A DNA stretch of 64,000 nt from Enterobacteriaceae bacterium RIT714 (GCA_009668015.1 WJYB01000002.1:62001-126000), one strand, 5' to 3'; shown: positions 21,300 through 35,168, counted from the first letter of the stretch. The notes: a model not told the origin generated them from the sequence alone. Numbers and translations are program-made.

Positions 21300-21370
21300 A
21301 GTCATCTCAATTTAGGGATAAACGTTAATTATCGCAGATCCCCGCCCAAGTATCATGCCCGATCGGTGCT

Positions 21371-22060
21371 TTACGCCCCCATTGCCGCCACAAAGCGTGC
21401 CGTGATCTGCTGTGGACGGGTGATCGCGCCCCCGACAACCACCGTGTGAGCGCCCAACGCCAGGCATCGCGCAGCTAGTTCTGGCGTTTCGACGTTGCCT
21501 TCGGCCACAACGGGAACAGTGACAGCGGCCACCACCGCGCGCAAAAACTCGCAGTCGTTTTCAGGAAGCGAATGACCAGCTGTATCCGCGGTGTAACCGT
21601 AAAGTGTGGTTCCTATGCAATCAAATCCCAGGGCCTGCGCTGTTTTTGCCTCGGCAAGCGTGGCAATGTCCGCCATCAGCAGTACCGACGGATACCGGGC
21701 GCGAATCTGTGCAACCAGGGTCTCCAGCGTTTCTCCGCCCGGACGCGGGCGCGCGGTGGCGTCGAGGGCGATAATTTCCGGCTTCACCGTCATCAGTTCG
21801 TCGATCTCTTTCATGGTGGCGGTGATAAACACCTCGCTGTCCGGATAATCACGCTTAATGATGCCAATCACCGGCAGAGAGACACTCTCTTTGATGGCGA
21901 TGATGTCGACAACGCTGTTAGCACGAATGCCAGCCGCACCACCCTGCGCCGCCGCCAGCGCCATGCGCGACATAATAAACGGGCTGTGCAGCGGTTCGTT
22001 TTCCAGCGCCTGACAGGAGACGATCAATTTGCCTTTCAATACATCCAGTATCGTTTTCAT
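21371..22060 (-). CDS. N-acetylmannosamine-6-phosphate 2-epimerase (NanE family)
   Basis: A 229-residue TIM-barrel protein of the NanE family, expected to interconvert ManNAc-6-phosphate and GlcNAc-6-phosphate. Family motifs: [16 protein letters not shown] at the N-terminus, [17 protein letters not shown] (near 65, with the catalytic lysine), [27 protein letters not shown] and [11 protein letters not shown] (catalytic glutamate). It overlaps the PTS gene stop by one base (TAATG), so it forms an operon with the transporter. No other sialic acid genes are nearby, so I leave the symbol blank; it could be a second copy besides a nan operon. Confidence 0.9.
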   Translation of the reverse strand: MKTILDVLKGKLIVSCQALENEPLHSPFIMSRMALAAAQGGAAGIRANSVVDIIAIKESVSLPVIGIIKRDYPDSEVFITATMKEIDELMTVKPEIIALDATARPRPGGETLETLVAQIRARYPSVLLMADIATLAEAKTAQALGFDCIGTTLYGYTADTAGHSLPENDCEFLRAVVAAVTVPVVAEGNVETPELAARCLALGAHTVVVGGAITRPQQITARFVAAMGA

Positions 22061-23616
22061 TACGCTAAACTCTCTTCGACTTCGTTTTTAATAATGGTGA
22101 CGTGCGGACCGTAAATCACCTGAACGCCGTTCCCGCGCACAATCACCCCGCGCGCGCCTGTCGCTTTTAGCGCCGCTTCGTTGACCTTACCGCCGTCCTT
22201 CACGGTGACGCGCAAACGCGTGGCGCAGCAGTCCACCTCTTCCAGATTTTCCCGACCGCCTAATCCTGCAATCACCGCCGCTGCGCGTTCGCTTTGTGGA
22301 AGCGCACTCTCAACCACGGCCTCTTTCTCACGGCCCGGCGTGGCGAACCGGAAACGGATAATCAGGTAACGGAAGGTGAAGTAGTAGAGGAAGAACCACG
22401 GAACGCCGACCAGCGGGACATACATCCAGTGGGTTTTAGCTTCGCCCTGCAGAACGCCAAACAGGATGAAATCGATAAAGCCGCCCGAGAAGGTCTGCCC
22501 GATGGTGATGTGCAGAATATGGGCGATCATAAACGCCAGCCCATCAAAGAACGCATGGATGACGTATAACACCGGCGCGACAAACAGGAATGAGAACTCA
22601 ATCGGCTCGGTGATCCCGGTCAGGAAGGAGGTCAACGCTGCCGAGAGCAGCAGCCCTGCCACGCGCTTTTTGTTCTCCGGTTTAGCCGTGTGGTACATCG
22701 CCAGACAGGCGCCCAGCAGGCCGAACATCATGGTGATAAAGCGCCCGGACATGAAGCGCGAGGTGCCGATATAAAACTGCTGGGTATTCGGATCGGCGAG
22801 CTGCGCAAAGAAGATGCGCTGCGTGCCTTCCACCAGCTGGCCGTTGACGATTTCGCTCCCGCCCAGTGCGGTTGTCCAGAACGGTAGATAGAAGATATGG
22901 TGCAGACCAAACGGGCCGAGCATGCGCAGGATAAAACCGTACAAAAACGTGCCGAAATAACCCGTCGCGTCCACCAGCCCGCCCAGTCCAAATATCATTT
23001 TCTGGAAATGAGGCCACACAACCGTCATCAGCGCACCGACCACAATTGCCGCCAGCGAGCTAATAATCGGCACAAAGCGGGAACCGCCGAAGAATCCGAG
23101 GAACTGAGGCAGAGCGATTTTATTAAAGCGATGGTGTAGCGTGCAGGTCACCAGGCCAATCACCACGCCGCCAAAGACGCCGGTTTCCAGCGTCTGGATC
23201 CCGAGCGTCATCCCCTGCCCCACCGCGCCGGGATTTTCATGAGCCAGCGTGCCGGTGAGGATCAGCAGCGCATTGATGGTGGCATTCATCACCAGGAATG
23301 CGAGCAGCGCCGCAAGCCCGGCGGTGCCTTTATCCGTTTTCGCCAGCCCGACCGCAACACCCACCGCAAACAGCACCGAGAGGTTGGAAAAGACAATCGA
23401 TCCGGCGCTACTCATGATGGTAAAGATGGCCTGAAGCCAGCCGACATCCAGGAACGGATATGCCGTCAGCGTGTTGGGGTTGGACAACGCCCCGCCAATG
23501 CCCAGCAGCAAGCCCGCCGCGGGTAATACCGCTATCGGCAGCATGAACGATTTACCGAACCGCTGCGCCTTTTCGAACCACGCCCCTGAAGAGGCACCAC
23601 TAAACATCTGCATCAT
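22060..23616 (-). CDS. PTS transporter subunit IIBC (glucose/maltose/N-acetylglucosamine class)
   Basis: A 518-residue inner-membrane sugar phosphotransferase component. The IIC membrane domain comes first (about 15-400, with [22 protein letters not shown] and the substrate-loop motif [15 protein letters not shown]), followed by a IIB domain (about 430-518) whose phosphorylated cysteine lies in [12 protein letters not shown]. There is no IIA domain, so it most likely takes phosphate from IIA-Glc (Crr). The domain order matches PtsG/NagE/MalX and differs from MurP. With a ManNAc-6-P epimerase in the same operon, ManNAc or a related amino sugar is the likely substrate. GAGGGAAG precedes the ATG. 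Confidence 0.88.
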   Translation of the reverse strand: MMQMFSGASSGAWFEKAQRFGKSFMLPIAVLPAAGLLLGIGGALSNPNTLTAYPFLDVGWLQAIFTIMSSAGSIVFSNLSVLFAVGVAVGLAKTDKGTAGLAALLAFLVMNATINALLILTGTLAHENPGAVGQGMTLGIQTLETGVFGGVVIGLVTCTLHHRFNKIALPQFLGFFGGSRFVPIISSLAAIVVGALMTVVWPHFQKMIFGLGGLVDATGYFGTFLYGFILRMLGPFGLHHIFYLPFWTTALGGSEIVNGQLVEGTQRIFFAQLADPNTQQFYIGTSRFMSGRFITMMFGLLGACLAMYHTAKPENKKRVAGLLLSAALTSFLTGITEPIEFSFLFVAPVLYVIHAFFDGLAFMIAHILHITIGQTFSGGFIDFILFGVLQGEAKTHWMYVPLVGVPWFFLYYFTFRYLIIRFRFATPGREKEAVVESALPQSERAAAVIAGLGGRENLEEVDCCATRLRVTVKDGGKVNEAALKATGARGVIVRGNGVQVIYGPHVTIIKNEVEESLA

Positions 23617-23646
23617 ATTTTCACTTCCCTCGTGTAATGATGAAAA

Positions 23647-23670
23647 TTTTTACCATATAAATGGTAGAAA
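23647..23670. promoter_or_regulatory. Operator-like inverted repeat between the PTS operon and its RpiR regulator
   Basis: TTTTTACCAT and ATGGTAGAAA form arms matching at nine of ten positions around ATAA, centred about 42 bp upstream of the PTS gene start. The position fits an operator for the divergent RpiR protein. Flanking TGAAAATT words occur on both sides (23,641 and 23,672). Confidence 0.55.
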
Positions 23671-23782
23671 CTGAAAATTATCACCAAAGATCGGGAAGCG
23701 GATCATACTTTTTTAAAATGACTGGCATCTCTCCCCCGCTTTCCGCCACACTAGCCGCAGAGAAACGCATTAAGGATCTTGC

Positions 23783-24607
23783 ATGTCAGAAAATGAAAAT
23801 CTGCTGCTGAGGCTGCGCCAGAGCGTCTCGGGATACAGCCCCACTCAGCAAAAACTGGGAGAGTTCGTCTTAAACGATCCCGCGAAAGTGCTTTATCTGA
23901 CGATCACCGAACTGGCGCGCGAAAGTGAAACCAGTGAGGCGAGCGTGACGCGCTTATGCCGCGCGCTGGGCTGTAAGGGATATACGGAATTCAAAATGGC
24001 GCTGGCGCTGGATATACAGCGGATCCAGGCACCTGCCATAAAAGGCGATGAGATCGACGAGGTGGTAGAAGAGTCGGTGCAGGCGCTGCGCGATACCGCC
24101 CAGTTGCTCGACAGAGAGGTGCTACTGAAGGCGGCGCGGGCGCTGCATCAGTCGCGCTCGGTTTTTATCTACGGCGTCGCGGCCAGCGCGATCGTTGGCG
24201 ACTATCTGCACTACAAATTGCTTCGTCTCGGTAAACCTGCGCAGCTTTTTAGCGATATGCATCGGGCCTCGATGAACGCCGCAACGCTAACAGCCGATGA
24301 CCTGGTGGTGGCTATTTCAAGTTCGGGTTCGACCCGGGATTTATTGCATGTGGTAAAGCTGGCGCGCAAACGCGGGGCAAAAGTGCTGGCGCTGAGCAAC
24401 ACGCCGCGCAGCCCGCTGGCATCAATAAGCGAAATGCTGCTGGTAGCAGCGAAACCCGAAGGCCCGCTCAGTGCCGGGGCGCTTAACACAAAAGTTGGCG
24501 TCATGTTGCTGGTGGAGCTGCTCGCCACAACTCTGCTTACCCTTGACGATCGGTACAGCGATATCAGCCAACAAACGGCGAGCGCAACACTCCCCTTACT
24601 GCTGTAA
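23783..24607 (+). CDS. RpiR/MurR-family transcriptional regulator
   Basis: A 274-residue regulator with an N-terminal helix-turn-helix of the RpiR type (about 1-77; LTITELARESETSEASVTRLCRALGCKGYTEF region) and a C-terminal SIS sugar-phosphate-binding domain (about 120-250; IYGVAASAIVGDYLHYKL, AISSSGSTRDLL). It is divergent from the PTS IIBC-epimerase operon and probably represses it until a sugar phosphate such as ManNAc-6-P or GlcNAc-6-P binds. A strong terminator follows. Confidence 0.88.
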   Translation: MSENENLLLRLRQSVSGYSPTQQKLGEFVLNDPAKVLYLTITELARESETSEASVTRLCRALGCKGYTEFKMALALDIQRIQAPAIKGDEIDEVVEESVQALRDTAQLLDREVLLKAARALHQSRSVFIYGVAASAIVGDYLHYKLLRLGKPAQLFSDMHRASMNAATLTADDLVVAISSSGSTRDLLHVVKLARKRGAKVLALSNTPRSPLASISEMLLVAAKPEGPLSAGALNTKVGVMLLVELLATTLLTLDDRYSDISQQTASATLPLLL

Positions 24608-24616
24608 ATCTGCCAT

Positions 24617-24643
24617 AAAAAAACCCGCCGAAGCGGGTTTTTT
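24617..24643. terminator. Bidirectional terminator between the RpiR gene and eno
   Basis: AAAAAACCCGC, a CGAA loop, then GCGGGTTTTTT. T-runs on both strands fit ending the RpiR transcript and the convergent eno transcript. Confidence 0.92.
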
Positions 24644-24666
24644 CTTAAGAGTGAAAGCTCAGTAAA

Positions 24667-26034
<1,368 letters not shown>

Positions 26035-26044
26035 CTAACTTTTT

Positions 26045-27697
<1,653 letters not shown>

Positions 27698-27840
27698 TTA
27701 GGTTGGAATGATGGAATAACCAGGACGGGAAAGTAGTATACCCGAACACGGCGAGCGCCACAAACTTTCATTCTCCGTCTCCTGACTCAGCTTTGACAAA
27801 CATAGGGAGTGAGAAAATAGCCCCTTTTGGGTAAATGTTT

Positions 27841-27854
27841 TTGACGCAAATCAA
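27841..27854. promoter_or_regulatory. FNR-box-like sequence between mazG and pyrG
   Basis: TTGACGCAAATCAA matches the FNR consensus TTGATNNNNATCAA at all but one fixed position. It also starts a longer inverted repeat (ATCAAGCGC at 27,850-27,858 and GCGCTTGAT at 27,885-27,893). It lies 159 bp upstream of pyrG. Function is unproved. Confidence 0.3.
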
Positions 27855-27905
27855 GCGCTTGTCATTTAAAAAATCACACAAATTGCGCTTGATCGCAAAA
27901 ATCCG

Positions 27906-28697
27906 TTAGAGATCATGTTCCTGGCGTTTTACTTCCTGCCACACTTCCTCCATCAAATCGAGGTCAACCCCGGTCATTTCCAGGCCCCGTGCGGCGACAA
28001 TGCGTTCGACTTCGCGGAACCGACGCTCAAATTTCAGGTTCGCTTTTTGCAGCGCCGTTTCGGCTTTGACGCCCAAATGACGAGAAAGATTCACCGTGGC
28101 AAAAAGCAGATCGCCCATCTCCTCTTCTAGCCTGGCCTGGTCCACAACGGCCTGTTTTGCTTCGTCCATGACTTCGTCGATCTCTTCGTACACTTTGTCC
28201 AGAACCGGGCCAAGCGATGTCCAGTCAAACCCTACGGTCGAGCAACGTTTCTGGATTTTATGCGCGCGCATGAGTGACGGCAGGCTATGAGGAATATCAT
28301 CCAGCGCTGAATGCTGTGATTTTTCAGCCCGCTCAGCGCTTTTGATCTGTTCCCAGCGCACGAGCACTTCTTCACTGTTACCCGCCGTGGCATCGGCAAA
28401 AATGTGCGGATGACGGCGTTCAAGTTTGTCGCTGATGGCCGCACAAATATCATTGAAATCAAAACGCCCTTCTTCCTGCGCCATCTGGGCATAGAACACG
28501 ACCTGGAACAAAAGGTCACCCAACTCTCCGCGCAGATCGTCAAAATCCTCTCTGGAGATCGCATCCAGCACTTCGTAAGTCTCTTCAAGGGTATAAGGCG
28601 CGATGGTGGCGAATGTCTGCTCTTTGTCCCACGGACAGCCGTTTTCCGGGTCGCGCAGACGTTTCATTATGCCGAGCAGGCGGTCGATTTGAGTCAT
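27906..28697 (-). CDS. mazG: Nucleoside triphosphate pyrophosphohydrolase MazG
   Basis: A 263-residue all-alpha NTP pyrophosphatase. Two repeated MazG domains are seen, each with an acidic metal site (EETYEVLDAI near 34 and later EEIDEVMDEA with EEEMGDLLFA). Length equals E. coli. In E. coli mazG follows the mazEF toxin pair downstream of relA; here relA is followed directly by mazG, with only a 59 bp gap holding a palindromic repeat. Confidence 0.97.
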   Translation of the reverse strand: MTQIDRLLGIMKRLRDPENGCPWDKEQTFATIAPYTLEETYEVLDAISREDFDDLRGELGDLLFQVVFYAQMAQEEGRFDFNDICAAISDKLERRHPHIFADATAGNSEEVLVRWEQIKSAERAEKSQHSALDDIPHSLPSLMRAHKIQKRCSTVGFDWTSLGPVLDKVYEEIDEVMDEAKQAVVDQARLEEEMGDLLFATVNLSRHLGVKAETALQKANLKFERRFREVERIVAARGLEMTGVDLDLMEEVWQEVKRQEHDL

Positions 28698-28717
28698 GGG
28701 AATTCCTTGCGATAAGC

Positions 28718-28741
28718 CCCCTCTCCGGTACCGGAGAGGGG
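28718..28741. repeat. 24 bp perfect palindrome between relA and mazG
   Basis: CCCCTCTCCGGT followed by its exact reverse complement ACCGGAGAGGGG. It shares the CCCCTCTCC/GGAGAGGGG words with the elements at 16,311-16,400 and, more loosely, 35,169-35,199. It lies where mazEF sits in E. coli. It may slow or end relA transcription, though no T-run follows. Confidence 0.75.
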
Positions 28742-28756
28742 TAAAGAGGGGTTGTA

Positions 28757-30988
28757 TTAGCCGCCGTGCAGACGGCGTGCGTCTATCACGTCTGGCACCT
28801 GATTCAGTTTACCGAGCACGCGGCCCAGCACCTGCAGGTTGTAGATTTCAATGGTCATATCAATGGTGGCAAGCTGCTCACGGGTATCGCTGCGGCTGGC
28901 CACGCCCAGCACGTTCACTTTCTCATTGGCGAGGATGGTGGTGATATCACGCAGCAGACCGCTACGGTCGTTGGCGGTCACGCGCACCACCAGCGAATAA
29001 CCGGCTGAATAGCTCTCCCCCCAGACGGCATCCACGATGCGTTCCGGGGCATGGGATTGCAGCTCGGCGAGCTGGTCACAGTCGGAGCGGTGAATGGAGA
29101 TCCCTCGCCCCTGAGTGATAAAGCCGACGATATCATCACCTGGAATGGGCTGGCAGCAACGGGCAATATGGTGCATCAGGTTACCGACACCTTCGACGAC
29201 CACACGGCCATTGTCTTTGCTGCGGTGTTGCGGCGTATAGGTTTTCTGCTGAAGCTGTTTCAGCGCCGCCGCATCCTGTTCCGCCGCGCTCGGTTTATTA
29301 AACTGCGACTGCAGGAAGTTCACCATCTGGTTGAGACGAATATCGCCGCCACCAATTGCTGCTAACAACTCATCAAGCTCATTGAAGTTGTAGCGCGGCA
29401 GCAGATATTTTTCCGCCTCTTTAATGCTGATACCGAGATGTTCCAGCTCATCATCCAGAATCTGGCGACCGGCAAGAATGTTCTTGTCACGATCCTGTTT
29501 ACGGAACCAGGCGTGAATTTTGGAGCGTCCACGGCTGGTTGTGACGTAGCCCAGGTTTGGGTTTAGCCAGTCGCGACTTGGGTTCGGCTGTTTCTGGGTG
29601 ATGATTTCAATCTGGTCTCCCATCTGCAGCTGATAGGTAAAGGGTACGATGCGTCCGCCGATCTTCGCCCCGATGCAGCGATGCCCGACATCGCTGTGGA
29701 TGTGGTAAGCAAAATCAAGCGGCGTGGATCCCGCCGGCAAGTCCACTACATCCCCTTTCGGGGTAAAGACATAGACCCGGTCATCAAAGACCTGGCTACG
29801 CACTTCGTCGAGCAGTTCGCCCGAATCGGCCATCTCTTCCTGCCAGGCGATGAGTTTACGCAGCCAGGCGATACGATCTTCGTGCCCGGTACGCGTTCCG
29901 GTCGATGGACCTTCTTTGTACTTCCAGTGTGCCGCGACGCCGAGCTCAGCGTCTTCATGCATCTGCTTGGTACGAATCTGAATTTCAACCGTTTTACCGC
30001 CGGGCCCCAAGACTACGGTGTGGATCGACTGATAGCCGTTCGGTTTTGGGTTCGCGACGTAGTCGTCGAATTCATCCGGTAAATGGCGGAAGTGAGTATG
30101 CACTATCCCCAGCGCGGCGTAGCAATCCTGAAGACGGTCAGCAACAATTCGTACTGCGCGCACGTCAAACAGCTCATCAAACGCGAGATGTTTTTTCTGC
30201 ATTTTGCGCCAGATGCTGTAGATGTGCTTCGGACGCCCATAGACTTCAGCTCGCACATTTTCTTCTTTCATCGACTTGCGCAATCCGCCCACGAACTCAT
30301 CAATGTAGTGTTCGCGATCGATACGACGCTCGTGCAGGAGTTTGGCAATGCGTTTGTATTCAGCCGGATGCAGGTAGCGGAAGCAGTAATCTTCCAGCTC
30401 CCATTTTAACTGACCAATACCTAAGCGGTTGGCCAGTGGTGCATAGATATTGGTACACTCTTTCGCTGCCAGTACGCGCTCGTCTTCCGGCGCATCCTTC
30501 ACCTCGCGCAGGTGCGCAATGCGCTCTGCCAGTTTGATGACCACGCAGCGGAAATCATCGACCATCGCCAGCAGCATACGGCGGACGTTATCAACCTGTT
30601 CGGAGGAGACCGAATCCGTTTGGGCGGCTTTAAGCTGACGAATAGCGGCCATATCGCGTACGCCGTGGATCAGCGAAACGACGGGTTGGCCCACGCTTTC
30701 CCGCAGGACATCTTCGCTCACCACTTCCGCATCCGCCAGCGGGAACAGCAGCGACGCCTGCAGTGTTTCGATATCCATATTTAACATGGAGAGGATTTCG
30801 ACCATCTCGATACCGCGCCAAAGCAGCAGATCGGCATCCGCATGGCCCTTCGTGGTACGCAGACAATAGGCCCAGGTTTCGGTTAAGCGTTCACACGACT
30901 GCTGGCTGGAAATCCCCAGACTTACGATCCATTTTTGTGGGTCAAACTCACCAGCTTTATTCAGATGTGCACTTCTTACCGCAACCAT
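28757..30988 (-). CDS. relA: GTP pyrophosphokinase RelA
   Basis: A 743-residue ribosome-associated enzyme that makes (p)ppGpp during amino-acid starvation. Domains in order: an inactive HD-like domain (about 1-200), the synthetase domain (about 230-370; VYGRPKHIYSIWRKMQKK, with PNPKPNGYQSIHT near 310), TGS (about 405-470), helical, a zinc-finger-like region (ARCCQPIPGD near 612) and the C-terminal ACT domain (about 665-743). One residue shorter than E. coli RelA. PpnN, whose E. coli form binds (p)ppGpp, is also in this window. Confidence 0.98.
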   Translation of the reverse strand: MVAVRSAHLNKAGEFDPQKWIVSLGISSQQSCERLTETWAYCLRTTKGHADADLLLWRGIEMVEILSMLNMDIETLQASLLFPLADAEVVSEDVLRESVGQPVVSLIHGVRDMAAIRQLKAAQTDSVSSEQVDNVRRMLLAMVDDFRCVVIKLAERIAHLREVKDAPEDERVLAAKECTNIYAPLANRLGIGQLKWELEDYCFRYLHPAEYKRIAKLLHERRIDREHYIDEFVGGLRKSMKEENVRAEVYGRPKHIYSIWRKMQKKHLAFDELFDVRAVRIVADRLQDCYAALGIVHTHFRHLPDEFDDYVANPKPNGYQSIHTVVLGPGGKTVEIQIRTKQMHEDAELGVAAHWKYKEGPSTGTRTGHEDRIAWLRKLIAWQEEMADSGELLDEVRSQVFDDRVYVFTPKGDVVDLPAGSTPLDFAYHIHSDVGHRCIGAKIGGRIVPFTYQLQMGDQIEIITQKQPNPSRDWLNPNLGYVTTSRGRSKIHAWFRKQDRDKNILAGRQILDDELEHLGISIKEAEKYLLPRYNFNELDELLAAIGGGDIRLNQMVNFLQSQFNKPSAAEQDAAALKQLQQKTYTPQHRSKDNGRVVVEGVGNLMHHIARCCQPIPGDDIVGFITQGRGISIHRSDCDQLAELQSHAPERIVDAVWGESYSAGYSLVVRVTANDRSGLLRDITTILANEKVNVLGVASRSDTREQLATIDMTIEIYNLQVLGRVLGKLNQVPDVIDARRLHGG

Positions 30989-31040
30989 CGTCCTCTCCTT
31001 TAGGGACCAGGGCCTGTCGAATTCGACAAGCCAAAACTAA

Positions 31041-32339
31041 TTAGATGTGCTCAAACAACACCATTGATTCCAGATGCCCAGTGTGCGGGAACATATCCAG
31101 CATTGCCAGACGCTGAATCTGGTAACCCGCGCGCAATAATGCTTCGCTGTCCCGCGCAAGCGTGGCAGGGTTACAGGAAACATAGACCACACGTTTTGGA
31201 GCGAGTTTAATTATATGCTGCATTACGCCAGGCGCACCCGCGCGTGCAGGATCGAGCAGAATTTTATCGAACCCATGCTTTGCCCATGGTTGCAAAGTGA
31301 CATCGTCCTCCAGATTTTCATGAAAGAATGTCACATTGTGCAATTCGTTCTGAAGCGCATTTTGCTGGCCTTTCGCCACCAGCGCCTCAACTCCTTCAAC
31401 CCCGACAACGCTTTGGGCTCGTTTCGCCAGTGGAAGAGTGAAATTTCCCATCCCACAAAACAGATCGAGCACCCGGTCAACAGGTTGAACATCGAGCCAC
31501 TCCACCGCTTTGGCCACCATCTGCTGGTTTACACCATCGTTCACCTGGATAAAGTCGCGCGGACTGAACATTAAGCGTAGCCCGTCAGACAAATACCAAG
31601 GCGCGTCTCCCGTCACTTGCTCAAGTATCTCGCTTTGTGGCGCGAGGAAAAGCGCCAGCTCATGAGAATGCGAAAAGCGTTCCAGTTTTTCGCGATCTTT
31701 GACAGAGAGAGGCGCAGTGTGGCGCAGCACCATCAGCGGGCCATTGTCGGCCAGCACCAGCTCCACATGCCCCAGCGATCGGGCCCCCTGTAAATCGGCG
31801 AGGCAACGACGCACTTCCGGAAGCAGCGCCTCAAGACGGGGCACCAAAATGGGGCACTGTTTGATATTCACAATGTCATTTGAGCCGGATTGACGAAAGC
31901 CCATCTCCAGCGTGCGCGTTTTAGGCTGATAGTTGAGACTCAGGCGCGCCCGGCGGCGGTAACCCCAGGGTTCACCAGAAATAATTTCGTTCACATCATG
32001 CTTGATCAGACGTGCCAGAGCGGTGCTTTTACTGCTCTGCTGTAGGGCAACGCTGGCGTGCTGCTGCTGGCATCCGCCGCAGACGCCAAAATGCGGGCAT
32101 GCAGGCACCACGCGTTCGGCGCTATCATTAAGACGGCGTTTTACCAGCCCACGCCCATACTGACGTTTATCTTCCGTTAAGGTGACTTCGGCGCGCTCAT
32201 TGGGTAATAATCCGGGGATAAACAACGTTTTGCCATTGTGATGTGCAACGCCCTGGCCAAACGGATCCAGGTCTGTGACATCAACAGTTATGATCTGACG
32301 CGTCGTCACGCGTCGCTTTGCAGAGTAGAATTGCGCCAT
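31041..32339 (-). CDS. rlmD: 23S rRNA (uracil(1939)-C5)-methyltransferase RlmD
   Basis: A 432-residue RNA methyltransferase that forms m5U1939 in 23S rRNA. An N-terminal TRAM domain (about 8-67) precedes the 4Fe-4S cysteine set ([10 protein letters not shown] plus a fourth Cys in VNIKQCPIL). The AdoMet site is [16 protein letters not shown], and the catalytic cysteine lies in [13 protein letters not shown] near the C-terminus. The start at 32339 corresponds to the E. coli MAQFYS start. Divergent from barA across 57 bp. Confidence 0.97.
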   Translation of the reverse strand: MAQFYSAKRRVTTRQIITVDVTDLDPFGQGVAHHNGKTLFIPGLLPNERAEVTLTEDKRQYGRGLVKRRLNDSAERVVPACPHFGVCGGCQQQHASVALQQSSKSTALARLIKHDVNEIISGEPWGYRRRARLSLNYQPKTRTLEMGFRQSGSNDIVNIKQCPILVPRLEALLPEVRRCLADLQGARSLGHVELVLADNGPLMVLRHTAPLSVKDREKLERFSHSHELALFLAPQSEILEQVTGDAPWYLSDGLRLMFSPRDFIQVNDGVNQQMVAKAVEWLDVQPVDRVLDLFCGMGNFTLPLAKRAQSVVGVEGVEALVAKGQQNALQNELHNVTFFHENLEDDVTLQPWAKHGFDKILLDPARAGAPGVMQHIIKLAPKRVVYVSCNPATLARDSEALLRAGYQIQRLAMLDMFPHTGHLESMVLFEHI

Positions 32340-32396
32340 CGCCGAGAATTTTCTCAAATAAACATAATGACCCTAATTGTCCCATAACGGAACTCC

Positions 32397-35156
32397 ATGA
32401 CCAACTACAGCCTGCGCGCGCGCATGATGATTTTGATTCTCGCCCCAACCGTTCTTATCGGTTTACTGCTGAGCATCTTCTTTGTTGTGCACCGTTATAA
32501 CGACTTGCAGCGTCAACTGGAAGATGCGGGAGCCAGCATCATCGAACCGCTCGCCGTCGCCAGCGAATACGGGATGAATCTGCAAAACCGCGATCCTCTG
32601 GGACAATTAATTAGCGTTCTGCATCGGCGTCATTCAGATATCGTGCGAGCCATCTCGGTATATGACGAAAATAATCGCCTGTTTGTCACGTCGAATTTTC
32701 ATCTCGATCCGACCGGGCTGAAAATTCCCGATGGCGCGCCCTTCCCGCGTCGCCTGAGCGTGCTCAGGCATGGCGATATTATGATTCTGCGCACGCCGAT
32801 TCTGTCGGAGAGTTATTCACCTGATGAATCGGCCACCTCCGATGCCAAGGCCAGTACCAATATCCTGGGATATGTGGCGCTGGAGCTGGATCTCAAGTCG
32901 GTGCGATTACAGCAGTACAAAGAGATTTTTATCTCCAGCGTGATGATGCTGTTCTGCGTTGGCATTGCACTGATCTTCGGCTGGCGATTAATGCGTGACG
33001 TCACCGGCCCGATTCGCAACATGGTGAATACCGTTGACCGCATCCGGCGCGGTCAGCTCGACAGCCGCGTCGAAGGGTTCATGCTCGGCGAGCTGGATAT
33101 GCTGAAAAACGGCATCAACTCAATGGCGATGTCGCTGGCGGCGTACCACGAAGAGATGCAGCATAACGTCGACCAGGCCACCTCCGATCTGCGCGAAACG
33201 CTGGAGCAGATGGAGATCCAGAACGTTGAGCTGGATCTGGCGAAAAAACGCGCTCAGGAAGCGGCACGCATCAAATCTGAATTCCTTGCCAATATGTCTC
33301 ACGAGCTGCGTACCCCGCTGAACGGAGTGATTGGCTTCACGCGGCTGACGCTAAAATCAGAGCTTAATCCTACGCAGCGCGACCATCTGCACACCATTGA
33401 GCGCTCCGCCAATAACCTGCTGGCGATTATTAACGACGTCCTCGACTTCTCAAAACTGGAAGCGGGTAAGTTAATCCTCGAAAGTATTCCGTTTCCCCTG
33501 CGCAGCACGCTGGATGAAGTGGTGACTCTGCTGGCCCACTCTTCACACGACAAAGGGCTGGAGCTTACGCTGAACATCAAGAACGATGTGCCGGATAACG
33601 TCATCGGCGACCCGCTGCGTCTGCAACAGGTGATCACCAATCTGGTCGGCAATGCGATTAAATTTACCGAAAGCGGCAACATTGACGTTGTGGTCGAAAG
33701 GCGTGCGATCAGTAATAACAAAGTACAAATTGAAGTGCAGATCCGCGACACCGGCATCGGGATACCTGAACGCGATCAGTCGCGACTGTTCCAGGCATTC
33801 CGACAGGCGGACGCCAGTATTTCTCGCCGCCACGGCGGAACGGGTCTGGGACTGGTCATTACCCAGAAGCTGGTCAAAGAGATGGGCGGCGATATTTCCT
33901 TCCACAGTCAGCCTAATCGCGGCTCGACCTTCTGGTTCCACATCAATCTGGATCTGAATCCCAACGTGGTGACCGACGGCCCGATAACGGATTGTCTGCG
34001 TGGCAAGCGCCTGGCGTACGTTGAGCCCAATGCGGCTGCAGCACAGAGCACCCTGGATGTGCTTAGCACCACGCCGCTTGAGGTCATTTACAGCCCGACG
34101 TTCTCTGCGCTGGCCGTCGATCATTACGACATTTTACTGATGGGTATTCCGGTGACCTTTACCGGTGAGCTGACGATGCAGCAGGAGCGGCTGGCGAAAG
34201 CCGCGTCCATGACCGATTTCCTGCTGTTAGCCTTGCCGTGCCACGCGCAGCTTAACGCTGAAGAGCTTAAACACGACGGCGCAGCGGCCTGCCTGTTAAA
34301 ACCGCTCACCGCCACGCGTCTGCTGCCTGCGCTAACAGAGTATTGCCGGCTTAATCATCAGGCGCTGCCGTTTGATAGTCAGGACCATAAACTGCCCATG
34401 AGCGTTATGGCCGTGGATGACAATCCGGCAAACCTGAAGCTTATCGGCGTCTTGCTGGAAGATCAGGTGCAATATGTGGAGCTGTGCAGTAGCGGTCCGC
34501 AGGCGGTTGAGCATGCCAAACAGATGCAGTTTGATCTGATTCTGATGGATATTCAGATGCCCGGCATGGACGGCATCCGCGCCTGCGAGCTCATTCGCCA
34601 GCTCCCGCACCAGCAGCAAACACCGGTGATTGCCGTAACGGCCCATGCTATGGCGGGGCAGAAAGAGAAACTGCTGAGCGCCGGAATGAATGATTATCTG
34701 GCTAAACCGATCGACGAAGAGAAACTCCACAGTCTGCTGTTGCGTTATAGGCCCGGTTTCACTCTCGCGAACTACCTCACCCCACCAGAGCCAGTGGAAA
34801 TCACCGTCAACCCGAACGCGACGCTCGACTGGCAGCTGGCCCTGCGTCAGGCCGCCGGTAAAACCGATTTAGCCCGCGAAATGTTGCAAATGCTGGTCGC
34901 CTTCCTGCCGGATATTCGCAATAAAGTTGAAGAACAGCTGGTGGGTGAAAATCCGGACGAGCTGGTGGAGGCCATCCATAAACTGCACGGCAGCTGTAGC
35001 TACAGCGGGGTTCCGCGCCTGAAAAACCTGTGTCATTTACTGGAACAGCAGCTGCGTGCGGGAACGCCGGAGTCGGAACTCGAACCGGAGTTTCTGGAGC
35101 TGCTCGATGAGATGGATAACGTGGCGCGTGAGGCGCAAAAAATACTGGGAGGCTAA
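32397..35156 (+). CDS. barA: Hybrid sensor histidine kinase BarA
   Basis: A 919-residue inner-membrane sensor that, with UvrY, activates csrB and csrC; in E. coli it responds to short-chain carboxylic acids. In order: a transmembrane segment (about 10-32), a periplasmic domain, a second transmembrane segment (about 177-197), HAMP (about 200-255), a coiled coil, the histidine kinase with His302 in [13 protein letters not shown] and the ATPase motifs ([23 protein letters not shown]), a receiver domain ([13 protein letters not shown], Asp about 718) and a C-terminal HPt domain with the phosphorylated histidine in [12 protein letters not shown] (about 861). CsrB is 7 kb away in the window, with a UvrY-like site upstream. 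Confidence 0.98.
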   Translation: MTNYSLRARMMILILAPTVLIGLLLSIFFVVHRYNDLQRQLEDAGASIIEPLAVASEYGMNLQNRDPLGQLISVLHRRHSDIVRAISVYDENNRLFVTSNFHLDPTGLKIPDGAPFPRRLSVLRHGDIMILRTPILSESYSPDESATSDAKASTNILGYVALELDLKSVRLQQYKEIFISSVMMLFCVGIALIFGWRLMRDVTGPIRNMVNTVDRIRRGQLDSRVEGFMLGELDMLKNGINSMAMSLAAYHEEMQHNVDQATSDLRETLEQMEIQNVELDLAKKRAQEAARIKSEFLANMSHELRTPLNGVIGFTRLTLKSELNPTQRDHLHTIERSANNLLAIINDVLDFSKLEAGKLILESIPFPLRSTLDEVVTLLAHSSHDKGLELTLNIKNDVPDNVIGDPLRLQQVITNLVGNAIKFTESGNIDVVVERRAISNNKVQIEVQIRDTGIGIPERDQSRLFQAFRQADASISRRHGGTGLGLVITQKLVKEMGGDISFHSQPNRGSTFWFHINLDLNPNVVTDGPITDCLRGKRLAYVEPNAAAAQSTLDVLSTTPLEVIYSPTFSALAVDHYDILLMGIPVTFTGELTMQQERLAKAASMTDFLLLALPCHAQLNAEELKHDGAAACLLKPLTATRLLPALTEYCRLNHQALPFDSQDHKLPMSVMAVDDNPANLKLIGVLLEDQVQYVELCSSGPQAVEHAKQMQFDLILMDIQMPGMDGIRACELIRQLPHQQQTPVIAVTAHAMAGQKEKLLSAGMNDYLAKPIDEEKLHSLLLRYRPGFTLANYLTPPEPVEITVNPNATLDWQLALRQAAGKTDLAREMLQMLVAFLPDIRNKVEEQLVGENPDELVEAIHKLHGSCSYSGVPRLKNLCHLLEQQLRAGTPESELEPEFLELLDEMDNVAREAQKILGG

Positions 35157-35168
35157 GGGCGGCCTTGG

